NCBI GenBank assembly: GCA_026419775.2
Contig: JAOPGA020001019.1
Coordinates: 1-64,000 of the forward strand
Source of the DNA: Acrasis kona
Lineage: Eukaryota > Heterolobosea > Eutetramitea > Acrasida > Acrasidae
Length of the DNA: 64,000 bases
Direction of reading: 5' to 3'
Both the position numbers and the translations under genes were made by a program. The notes below the pieces were generated by a model that saw nothing but the letters and a program-made list of their open reading frames with translations, was not told the origin of the DNA and did no database searches. Shown piece after piece: positions 33,701 through 43,267 of this stretch; the stretch's first letter is position 1; each line of letters starts with the position of its first letter.

Positions 33701-36700
33701 TCCAACCGCGTCTCCAGCTACAATACTCACTCCTACATCAACTCTAATACCCACATCTACTCTGAATCTTTCTTCAACACCGACCTCAACACCTACTTCA
33801 ACAACACTATCCACCTCAACTCCTAGTAACTCACTAACACCCACTCAAACTTCAACAACCACCTCCACACAAACTCCAACAATATCTCCGACTTCTACAC
33901 CAATACAAAGTACCACACCTACTATTCAAACCACGGTAACCTCAACATCTATTCCTACTACTACATCTACTTCTAATCCAACACTGACTCCAGTATTGAC
34001 TCCTACTCCCACACTAATTTCAACTACTCCAGCATTAATATCTAGTCAAACACAATCTCCTACGTCCACCTCAACTCCTACGACCTCTACTACTTCCCAA
34101 ACACTCACACAAACCTCAACACCAACATCAATCCCGACAACCAATCAAGCCCCTACCGCGACAATCACCTCGACGCCAACTATAACATCAACTCCAACAT
34201 CTACCCCTACTCAGACAATTACACCAATTGTTACGGCCACTGCAACTCTAACTACTGCTTCAATTACAACTCCATCTTTCACTCTCACGCCAACACCCAC
34301 GCTCACATCCACATCCATCTTCACCCTGACACCAACTTCTACTACTGGCACTTCTTCTACTCCAACTTTAACATCAACACTCACTCAAACTCCTACTCCT
34401 ACACCCACACTTACTTCTTTACAATATACAGTTGCCTTCTCTCAGAGTGGCGTAACTATAATGTACTTTTATAATTCAACTACAAATACATCTACTGTGT
34501 TGTCGTCGTCAATTGTTAATGGAGTTGAAACAATAACAGTAATTAAATCTGGACTACAGGGTGTAGTTGCTCAGATCATTCCTACAACCACTACTAACAA
34601 CACTGATATTATTGTCTCTACAATTAACAGCGGAGGAGCGACTACTACTCTATCACAACTAAATGTGGTACCAAATAGTAACATTTCTCTAGTAGCAGTA
34701 CTTAATGGAACTACTACTAATGTTGTTCCGGTGTATGACCCCACTACAAAAACCACTTCTGTTTTGATTTCTACTTCTACTAGTGGTGGATCTGCATTGA
34801 CTTCTGTTTCAGTTCCTAGTATTTCTCAACCTACAGCAAGCGTGTTAACTGATTCATCTGCACCGACTTCTAATGTATCAGTTATTTCAGTGTCTTCGTC
34901 TGGTGGTAGTCTATTAGTATTTACTGTTTATAACAATGTGACTGGTGCAACAACTGCGTATATCGTCGCATCGAATGCTAACAGTAGCACTGCTACTATT
35001 AGTAGTTTTGATACAAGTTCAAAAACAACTACTGTTTCTAATACAATCAGTGTTACACCTGGTTATACACCAGTTCTGACTACTACTAGTACCGGATACT
35101 CTGTTTCTGTAGGTTCGAATACTGCCGTTGTAATACCAAGCACGACTACTTCAACTAACTCCAGTACAAGTTTGAATATTGCAGTCGTTATTTCCACACC
35201 TACTCCTACACCAACACAGTTATCAGCTACCACACCGTCACCTACTCTCACTCCAACCTTGATTCCTACATCTGTTCCTTCTCTAACTCCCTCTTCCACT
35301 CCCACCCAAGCACCAGTCACTACTACTATAAATGCACTCACCTCCACGCCTACATCTACGCCTACCTTAACAACAATCTCAACAAGTACATCATCCGTAA
35401 CACCAACACCAATTACGTCATCTACTATTACACCTACTCCATCCCCAACTGTCAATAGAACACCAATACCTACTTTAGTTCAAACTCCATCTCCTACTCC
35501 TACTGCTTCATTGTACACAGTAGGTTTTATTCAAAATGGAGTTACAGTAATGTACTACTACAACACTACAACAAACACATCAGTGGTCTTATCTACCTCA
35601 GATATCAATGGAACACAAATCACAACAGTGATCAAATCAAACATACCTGGCGTAGTTTCTCAAATAGCTCCCACAACTACAACTAGTACAGTAGATGTTG
35701 TTGTTTCGTCATATAGCGGAGGTGTAACCACCGTCAGTCAATTGAATTTGGTACCTGATAGTAACGTAACACTAGTTACATTTATAACAGGTAGTCCAAG
35801 TAACATTGCCACGGTATACAACCCAACGACACAAACTACATCCATATTGGTATCTACTTCGAATAGTGATGGATCCACTGTGTTGAGCAGTGTATCTGTT
35901 CCAAGTATTTCACGTTCTAATTCGTCTACAATTTCAACGTCATCTACGCCAGCAGCGAATGTCTCTGTTGTAAGTGTGACTGCATCTGGAGGATCAATCG
36001 TTGTATTTACCGTTTACAATAATGCTACTGGACATTCATCTGCTTATTTCTTAACTATTACAAACTCATCTAGTAATACGGCGACTATAACCAACTATAA
36101 TATAGAAACAAAAACAATTACAACTTCTAATACCATCAGTGTAACTCCTGGTCATACACCATCGCTCACTTCATCTGAAACTGGTTATTCAATTTCGGTG
36201 GGGGGTGATAGCGCGGTTGTGATTCCAGCAGTAGTAAGTAGCTCTAATTCTACTTTACCAGTGGCAGTTGTTATAAGTACACCTTCTCCCATCCCAACGC
36301 CGACTCCAACACAAACACCAACGTCATCTGCTTCGTGGCTATGCTATGGTACACTCAATTACAATAGCAATGTTTGCAGTGGAAAAGGAATTTGTACTTC
36401 AACTAACCAGTGCACTTGCAATATTGGTTACTTTGGAACAACTTGTCAGATCTCATCTACTCCAGCGTATACTTGGAATAATTCTACTGTTGTATTTTAT
36501 TATGATGATTCTACGCTCAAATCAACAATTGTGTCGATTTCTACTAGTGCTAATGGAACTACAATCCAAACTGTTTTACAAAGTAACATCAGTGGCGTTA
36601 TTACGAGCATAAATAGAGGACAAAGTACCGTCGGTGGTTCTACTGAATTAATTGTAGCTGCCGCAAACCCGGATAACACTACTACGGTTATCAAAGTCTC

Positions 36701-38312
36701 CAACAGTTCTACTACTAATATTGCGGTCATTAATGGCGTGGTGAGCAGCTTAGCTACTAGCTTTAATCCTATAACAAACTCTTATAATCTTTTAGCGTCA
36801 TCCGTGTCACAAAATGGTACTACAGTTATGAGCCAAATTGTAGCTCCACAAAATATCAGTCAACCAACCACTGTTTCTACTCTATTAACAGCTAATGCTG
36901 GTACTGTGATTCTACCATTCTACGTGTACGATAACTCTACAAATACATATTCTGTATTAGCTGTAATATCAAACCCATCAAGTACTAGTGCTACTATTGT
37001 CAGTATCGAAGCACCAAGTAATAGCAGCTCAACACCTGTGGTATCAACGGTAAGTACAGTAACCAAACAAGCTGGTACTGTACCAACAATCGACACTTCT
37101 GGCGGCAAATATACAGTTTCGCTAGGAAATAATTCTACTGCGTCAATTCCTTCTACTGGAACTCCTAATACCATTTTTATTGTCGTGTCATCTCCTACAC
37201 CTGTTCCAACCCCAACTCCCTTCACAACCCCTACTAGAACTCCCACTTTAACTCCTACTATAACTCCCACTGCGACTACGTCATACACCACAACCAATGC
37301 TCCAACTAGTAGCCCAACCACTGCTCCAACTACTGTATCGCCCACGAATGCAGCTGTAACTACTCCTGCCATAACCCCTGTTATAACTAACGCTCCATCT
37401 AGCTCAGACAGTTCACAAGTTGTATTAGATAGTAGTAAAGACATGAGCGAAATTTTTAAGGGATCCACATCAGTCATCCCTGGCTCTGAAACGGAACCAG
37501 CCAATTTCACCTCGACAGCGTTAGGAGTTGTTATGGCATCTTCGTTCCCTGCAGGAATAAAATCACGTCGTGTACTGGTTACTCAATCAAAAACACCAAT
37601 CAATGCAAAGAGAGGTATTTGTGTATTCAGTATAGATGCGTCAAGTTCATATGGAAAAGCAGTTGAATTTTGGTTCGCAGCTAGTTCAAATAATTATGTT
37701 TCCTTGTCAGTTAATTATGAAGAAAGTAGCAATACCAAACACTTGGAATTGGTGATGAGTTCTTCATCTTTTAGAGAGATTGGTAAGAGGGTATTGTGTC
37801 CCTATCTACCAAATGTCAAATATTCGTCAACAATCGATGCTGTTTATAATGGAACCTCATTCCTCCTACAAGGACACTTGACGAACTTTGCCGACAAAAC
37901 AACTATGTGCCATGTTTCAATGTCGATACCATCAACCAGCTTTGATGTTGTAACCTACTTCAAACAAGACTACGCTATATCAGTTTCACAAAGTAACTTC
38001 TTGTTTAACAATTCCATTGCTGTGGCAAGAAATATTAAAGACTCGGCCACGACACTAAATGCCACAATATCAACAGTGTTCATTCAAAATATCAACATTT
38101 CATCATCAAGCTCCTCAAGCAGCACTACAATGAATGGTCCATCAAGCATTCAATCAATTGGCCTCATTATTGCCATAATAGTTCCCATTGCGCTCTTTTT
38201 AATCGTGACTGTTCTGTTTGTCACAGTGATCTTTGTTATTATTTATTTGAAGAGGAAGAATAAGGTACACGACATAAAGGACGTCATGTTGACAGATCCA
38301 CACGACACATGA
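24745..38312 (+). CDS. Giant mosaic surface protein: RCC1, NHL, EGF, lectin-like modules, Pro/Thr stalk, one TM
   Basis: Six exons: 24745-24790, 24838-25212, 25253-25753, 25796-26425, 26467-26755, 26798-38312; introns 40-47 nt; 4,451 residues. Signal peptide [15 protein letters not shown] at the N terminus; RCC1-type repeats to ~760 (e.g. [16 protein letters not shown]); an EGF-like module; two NHL-like propeller halves ~812-1459 ([31 protein letters not shown]); then EGF-like repeats alternating with four copies of a ~155-residue lectin-like module (~1599-2617); Pro/Thr stalk ~2785-3155; three copies of a second beta-rich module with an EGF between the last two; a C-terminal ectodomain; a transmembrane helix ~4402-4431 and a 20-residue tail. 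Many N-x-S/T sites. Probably a cell-surface adhesion or recognition protein; ligand unknown. Confidence 0.85.
29752..30215 (+). repeat. Lectin-like module, copy 1 (in giant gene)
   Basis: First of four copies of a ~155-residue unit running from [11 protein letters not shown] to [11 protein letters not shown]. Diagnostic parts: [59 protein letters not shown]. The L-x-PGDYV-x-x-V-x-I and IVGF-G-x-W ... LG-YTQL pattern is reminiscent of jacalin-type beta-prism lectins. It is the most diverged copy; the others lie at 30571-31045, 31503-31980 and 32328-32805. Confidence 0.7.
30573..31070 (+). repeat. Lectin-like module copy 2, near-identical to copy 4
   Basis: Aligns without gaps to 32331-32828 at a constant offset of 1,758 bases. 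The first ~310 bases differ at only a few positions; more substitutions occur after about 30890. Confidence 0.85.
32331..32828 (+). repeat. Lectin-like module copy 4, near-identical to copy 2
   Basis: Partner of 30573-31070. The EGF segment that follows (32951-33160) is likewise nearly identical to 31196-31405, at offset 1,755, i.e. one codon less. Confidence 0.85.
33309..34420 (+). repeat. Pro/Thr/Ser low-complexity stalk
   Basis: Encodes about 370 residues almost entirely of Thr, Pro and Ser ([13 protein letters not shown] pattern grading to TSTPTS). At the DNA level it is an imperfect minisatellite built on CCAACNCC/ACTCC units. Shorter stretches of the same type are at 35200-35505, 36280-36340 and 37190-37400. 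Such segments are usually O-glycosylated and extended. Confidence 0.9.
34423..35200 (+). repeat. Beta-rich stalk module, copy 1 of 3 (in giant gene)
   Basis: A ~255-residue unit beginning [17 protein letters not shown] and ending [13 protein letters not shown]. Copy 2 is at 35508-36280 ([17 protein letters not shown]) and copy 3, more diverged, at 36465-37190 ([15 protein letters not shown]). Shared landmarks: GVV-QI-PTTTT, TVSQLN-VP-SN, SVPSISQ, VFTVYNN-TG and ISVTPG-TP. Rich in Ser/Thr/Val and N-glycosylation sites. I do not recognise the fold. Confidence 0.8.
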
Positions 38313-38344
38313 TATAGTCAAAAAGATGATAATAGCAAATAAAT

Positions 38345-39635
38345 TTATTTTTTTTCAGCAAGTAGTGTTGGAAGTATTTTTGTGTACTCTGGACTTTCAA
38401 TAAAATCTGAGTCAAACACTTTTTTTTGTAACAGTTTTTCTATCAACCCTGCAGCATTTTCAAACACATGTTTACCCTCTGAAGCCTTTTGCAGGTAATG
38501 ATCATCGCGCTTAATGGAAGGAGTGCCGTCAGCGTCAATATCAAAACATTTTATTAAATTAAAGTATTCGGAGCCGAGAGAACCTGAAATGTCAAACTTC
38601 GATGTTGAAGTGAAATATTTAGTAAACAACTGGTTGGACAGTGTGGACGGATCAACGCTTGACTTTCTTCCTGTTACATTAAAGTTACCGTATGAAGAGA
38701 TTAGTAAATCCAAGTCGTCGAAGAACTTTATCAGGTTGAGATAGTTAGGGCTTCTACTTTGAACGTATTCCGAAAACGCACTTCTTGATGGCAGATGGGA
38801 CATTACGTCTTTGAACCTTTGCTCCCCCTCTTCTTTGGTTACGTGTTGAAGACTCTTTTGATGGTCCTTTTTATAAAAATCTAAAATTACGTTTAATGTT
38901 TGTGATCTGATGTTGCTTACATGTTCGTATGAACTTTTCAATGTGTTGAGGTCTATACCACAAATCATTCGACTTGTAAATGCTCAAGGGCGTCTTTTTA
39001 TACTTTGATATGACTATGACTGATGGAGGCCTTATATCGTCCGGAACATCAATTGTTAATGACTCTCCAAATTGTGCACTTTTTCTTATGGAAGCTCTTT
39101 TGACCTCAAGTGACTTTCTGTTTGTCAATAAATTGGCGCTCAATCTCTTTAACTTTTTTTTCAATGTCATGTCCACAATGTCATAGTGAGATGCAATGGA
39201 CTCCTTTATGTCGGTTATAACTTTGAAGGTGAATCCGTAAGATTCCACTGCAACATCAACGGTATCCTGATTCTCATCGGTTACACATATGACCTCTCCT
39301 CCAAGGGATCTGAGTGATTTGGTGTAATCATTCAAATCTTTCAAGTACACTTCACAGTATTCTGGGAACTTTTCCGTGCAAAAGACCAATATAGTGTACC
39401 TAAAGCTTGGTAGGGCCTTTTTGACGATATCTAATGGCTGCTCTTTATTTGATTGATTATAAAAGTCGCACAACGGGCAAACTCCGTCTTTTGATTTTAG
39501 TTTATTCAAACAACTCGCGCACAAAACGTGTCCACATGGCTCCAATGGGCGTGGAAGTGATTCTGGCTTTTTCTTTAGCAGGGATAGAGTGTTACTGTTA
39601 TCAGCATCGCATCTCGCACAGTGACAATGAACCAT
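38345..39635 (-). CDS. RING finger fused to a peroxiredoxin/AhpC-like domain
   Basis: Two exons: 39635-38921 and 38880-38345, intron 40 nt; 416 residues. An N-terminal C3HC4 RING has ligands C6, C9, C34, H36, C39, C42, C53, C56 (CGHVLCASC, CPLC). Residues ~75-235 resemble the AhpC/TSA thioredoxin fold: RYTILVFCTEKFPEYCEVYL, then LGGEVICVTDENQDTVDVAVE, SYGFTFKVITDIKESIASHY, and the late strand VIVISKYKKTPLSIYKSNDL. Cys is present near the expected peroxidatic position (FCTEKFPEYC). The C-terminal 180 residues are helical and unrecognised. The RING is confident, the redox domain probable, the activity untested. Confidence 0.75.
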
Positions 39636-39991
39636 TTGTGTTTCTTTTTTCCTTCACAAAATTGTTTCATTAAAAGTGTCAATGTCGCACCAAATAAAGT
39701 AATTAAGATGGTCGGTTTGTGACCCTTCAAACAGTATAACCGCAAGATGACTTATAACAAATAAGATGAGAACTTTCTGATACTATTTGTGCTGCAGTAT
39801 TTCCATTTGTGAGGATAAGTTCAGTCCAATTCTGAATCAATAATTTACTGCTGGTGTTTTCCAACATTTTTATACAATTATAAAGATAAACCTTTATTAC
39901 TTTTATCATTTCAATTTTCTATTATTTCCTTCATACCAGTATCTATCATTCTTTCAAAACAAAACCATTTGACAACCAAAATTCAGGAAGT
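39636..39991. other. Spacer without a supported gene
   Basis: AT-rich, between two minus-strand genes. A 60-codon minus ORF (39727-39909) shows no recognisable content. The promoter of the RING gene should lie at its left-hand end relative to transcription (just above 39635). Confidence 0.4.
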
Positions 39992-41038
39992 TTAGAATTT
40001 GCAGAAATACCTCTTCAAAAAGACAATCAAATAAATCGCTCCACAAACATACAATGGAAGAAACACATTGACATAACTCAAGTACAAGCTCTTGTTACCA
40101 AACACCAAGTACTCCAGACCATCCAGCTTCAACGAAAAAGATATAACGGTGTAAATGACCGGAAGAGAAAATAACAACACAACCTTCATCTCCCTACGAG
40201 ACGTGTGACTAGAAAGTACGATTACAACTGCAGCGATAAAAGTAGCCCACATGGGAATCGTGATTATCACCCAATACAGATTCAAAACATTCTCCAACCT
40301 ACAAAACACAAGAGTCAATTGGAAAGTGCTAATTACATTCAACAAAATCCCCATCATGAACATGATTTTGGATTCATACACATAAACATTAACCCAGTGG
40401 GTGTATGTTAAAAACAAATAACAAAAAGAATACCCAATCACAGAAATTAGAACATTCCATCTAGATTGAATCAATCCAGACTCTCGCAGAAAGATACCGA
40501 CGGAAACAATTGGCATCCATGCGAAACTACCAATAATTGCATACGTGTTGCGTAGGCTATTTATTAATAGTTTGTGCTCATTGGATGCCTCGCTTCGATA
40601 CCTTTCATATTTCTTAACATATGTATATTCGTTAAACACCATCATGAGGGCCATAAGAATGTAAGGAATGCTAAATAAAATAACGGAAGGAATTTGATAT
40701 GCTGCATTACTTGATATAATGTCATCAAGCATTAATGGTGCTTGAATGGTTAGGTAAATTAGTCCCAGAAAAGCACATCCTGACAGTGCTATAAAGTAGT
40801 AACTCGAGTAATTAAAAAGTAGAGATTCGATACGTTCTCCTTGATGTTTGTGGTATATATTTTTTGTAGTAATTAAATATTGCTCTGGTGTTTCTTTTGA
40901 CCATAGATCTCTTCCCCTCGAAATTGACCGCCACCTTCGGCAAGTATTTCCACACAATATCTTTTGAGAACAATTCAAATACGAAAATATCGTTCCAATC
41001 AGTTCATCCGGTAAATGCTTGTATGATTGAATGGTCAT
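39992..41038 (-). CDS. F-box protein with about eight transmembrane helices
   Basis: 348 residues, one exon. The N-terminal F-box is clear (residues ~8-48: HLPDELIGTIFSYLNCSQKI ... NTCRRWRSISRGRDLW). The rest is hydrophobic, with eight apparent membrane segments, e.g. YFIALSGCAFLGLIYLTI, PSVILFSIPYILMALMMVF, WVIITIPMWATFIAAVVIV and VFLPLYVCGAIYLIVFL. F-box proteins recruit SKP1-CUL1 ligases, so this could be a membrane-anchored SCF receptor. The membrane part resembles in layout the TMEM185-type family; that is a guess. The start is 8 bases into the overlap-free spacer next to the lipase gene's 3' end. Confidence 0.75.
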   Translation of the reverse strand: MTIQSYKHLPDELIGTIFSYLNCSQKILCGNTCRRWRSISRGRDLWSKETPEQYLITTKNIYHKHQGERIESLLFNYSSYYFIALSGCAFLGLIYLTIQAPLMLDDIISSNAAYQIPSVILFSIPYILMALMMVFNEYTYVKKYERYRSEASNEHKLLINSLRNTYAIIGSFAWMPIVSVGIFLRESGLIQSRWNVLISVIGYSFCYLFLTYTHWVNVYVYESKIMFMMGILLNVISTFQLTLVFCRLENVLNLYWVIITIPMWATFIAAVVIVLSSHTSRREMKVVLLFSLPVIYTVISFSLKLDGLEYLVFGNKSLYLSYVNVFLPLYVCGAIYLIVFLKRYFCKF

Positions 41039-41114
41039 CGTCGGATCCGCTCAACCTTGTTGTATAATAAATATAAATAAATCGCGAAGAGATCAAAATA
41101 AAATAACACATACA

Positions 41115-42459
41115 TTACAACATTTTATTCAAACACAAATCATAACAAGCAACTCCCCTCAAGGTATTAGCACAAGACTTGATGCACTCTTCACTAGAAC
41201 CAAATTCATTCTGACTCATAAACTTCTTGACCATCTCCTGATTCACCAAATCAAAATCTTCAACAGGTTTGAACAACCCATCAAGATAAACTTGTTGAAA
41301 GTGACATCCCAAATTAGCAGGCATCATTCTAAACAATGCATGTATATAAGGTGCTTGTGTCTCTCCGGTGACCACATCATCTGGATTTCCAAAGTAATCC
41401 GCATTACACACAATGTATTTAACGTTCTTCACGTGGGTGAATCCCATTCGTTCGGGTGGGACGGTCGTCACGATGTCGTGTCTTTCTCCTACGTACCACG
41501 AAGCTGGATAGACTGATTGGTAAGTAGTGCTGCGTGATACCATCTTGTTGTAAATGTCAACGAATTGTGCATCTCCTACTCTTGGCGAAGCAAATGTCAT
41601 GGCGGTCATGTGCGAATCAGCGGATGGGTTCTTGTCGATGGTTCCGAATGTGCTTAATGTTGCTAGTGCGCCACCCTTGGAATGACCTGTCATGATGACT
41701 TGGTAACCTGCTTTGAGGAATGTGTTGATTTGTGCCTCGACGGCTGGTTGTAGCATCTTGTAATGCATTTGGAATCCAGAGTGCAGGTGACCACAATTGG
41801 TCTTGTTGGACGCAAATGAACAATTTACTAATGTGGCCTTCATGTCTCCGAATATCCAATCGTTGACTACATTGTCCCATCTATCCCCATGAACTACTAA
41901 TTCTGTACCTCTGAATGACACGACGGCAACTCCTAATTTTTCGTTTACGGTGACCATGCCATGAGAGTTGATTCTTTCTAGTTCGTAGTGGTACTCATTC
42001 ACGATACTCCAATCGGATCCACACTTTGTGATTCTCTTTTTTAAATCAAAATCAGTGAGCGAGTGACCGATAAACTTCTAACGTTAAGTGTAAAAAATGT
42101 TGACTGGTAGTGAGATGATTACTTTGGCGACGGTTTGGTAGGTAAGCCAGGATATGAACATGGCAAAAGTATGAGTGTTGCACTCTCCCATTCTTTCCTC
42201 CAAAGAGGTGTCTCTTCCTGTGTGTGGCTTTGGATTGTATGTGCAATGTCTGTGAGAAGATTCTGCACTATATCTACCAACGGGCTGTATTTGATCGCAG
42301 CTGGGTATGCAATAACCTAAACTGGTGTGACTGTTGATTTTTTAAATCGTTTTTGTTACCTGCAAAGAAATATTCATCTTTGGTTTTGCATACCTCCGGT
42401 AACTTGATTGAAGTTACAGCCATGACCAAGCACAGCACAAGAATGAGTACTGGCTTCAT
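41115..42459 (-). CDS. Secreted class 3 (alpha/beta-hydrolase) lipase
   Basis: Three exons: 42459-42360, 42316-42123, 42077-41115; introns 43 and 45 nt; 418 residues. Signal peptide MKPVLILVLCLVMAVTS. Exon 2 supplies a Cys-rich segment (YCIPSCDQ, SSHRHCTYN). The catalytic domain carries VVSFRGTE, the nucleophile elbow GHSKGGALA (Ser231) and NDIV-like HDIVTTVPP with probable Asp299, typical of fungal-type triacylglycerol lipases (Lipase_3). A Cys-rich C-terminal tail follows (ECIKSCANTLRGVACYDLC). Start chosen at the ATG preceding the signal peptide, not an upstream in-frame ATG. Probably digests lipid extracellularly or in food vacuoles. Confidence 0.88.
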
Positions 42460-43267
42460 CAAATTGATTGGAATAATGATCCTTTTTCTCCTTATTTTTG
42501 TAGTAACTGATTGTAAGGTTCTATAAATAGGGTGAAGGTTTCTGCACTTTAAGGGTAACGCCACTCCCTTACTTTCCTATGATAACGACCTGTGCTGAAT
42601 AAAACTGTCGTTATACTATAAAATTCGCTGTCATCAATCATCATTAAAAAAATGTCGAATCGAACATTTTTGATCAGTTTTTAAATTGATCGATCGGCCC
42701 GTATGACTCTTTGTTGTATGATTAATTGCATTATAATGCCGGTAATATTTTTTGCATTACTGCACCTGCATCGTTTTGCAAACTCGAAGGTGGAGTGATC
42801 GCCTACTGCGTAAACAACCCTTTATTCTTTGTGCTGTATTACTGTGTGAACTTGTCATCCTATTTTTAATTGCATAGTTATGATAGATTACACTGTGTGA
42901 AAGCGCTTAAGACGATAATAGTCCATTACTGATAAAAATTCGAACGTGATACCATGCGTTACCCGTTGATGGTTGTTTGTTCGTTTGTGCTTGCTGACGT
43001 TGATTACGAAGTCTTTTGTAAAGGTAAAGTCGCAAAAATCTGTGTGTTGGATGGTCACCAATGGTGATGAATTCGCTTTTTACAGCGCCTCCTCGGATGT
43101 TTTGAGAAGGTAAGTGGTGGGGAAATTTAAATACTTACACACAAGAGAGCAGCGACGAAAAGTGAACAACTTGCAAAACTTTATCAATTGTTCAAAGAAT
43201 ACAAACAAGAATGCTTCGAAAGTAAGGGGAACGTTAGAATCAGTTCAAGTGACACATTATAGACTCA
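42460..43267. other. Divergent intergenic region of about 800 bases
   Basis: Between the lipase gene (minus) and a WD40 gene (plus); presumably holds both promoters. I see no recognisable gene, RNA or repeat in it. A 74-codon plus ORF at 43114-43338 overlaps the start of the WD40 gene in another frame and is treated as chance. Confidence 0.45.

Noticed and set aside
33200-33844. 214-codon minus-strand ORF of Val/Gly repeats
   Set aside because: It is the antisense reading of the Pro/Thr-coding minisatellite of the giant gene.
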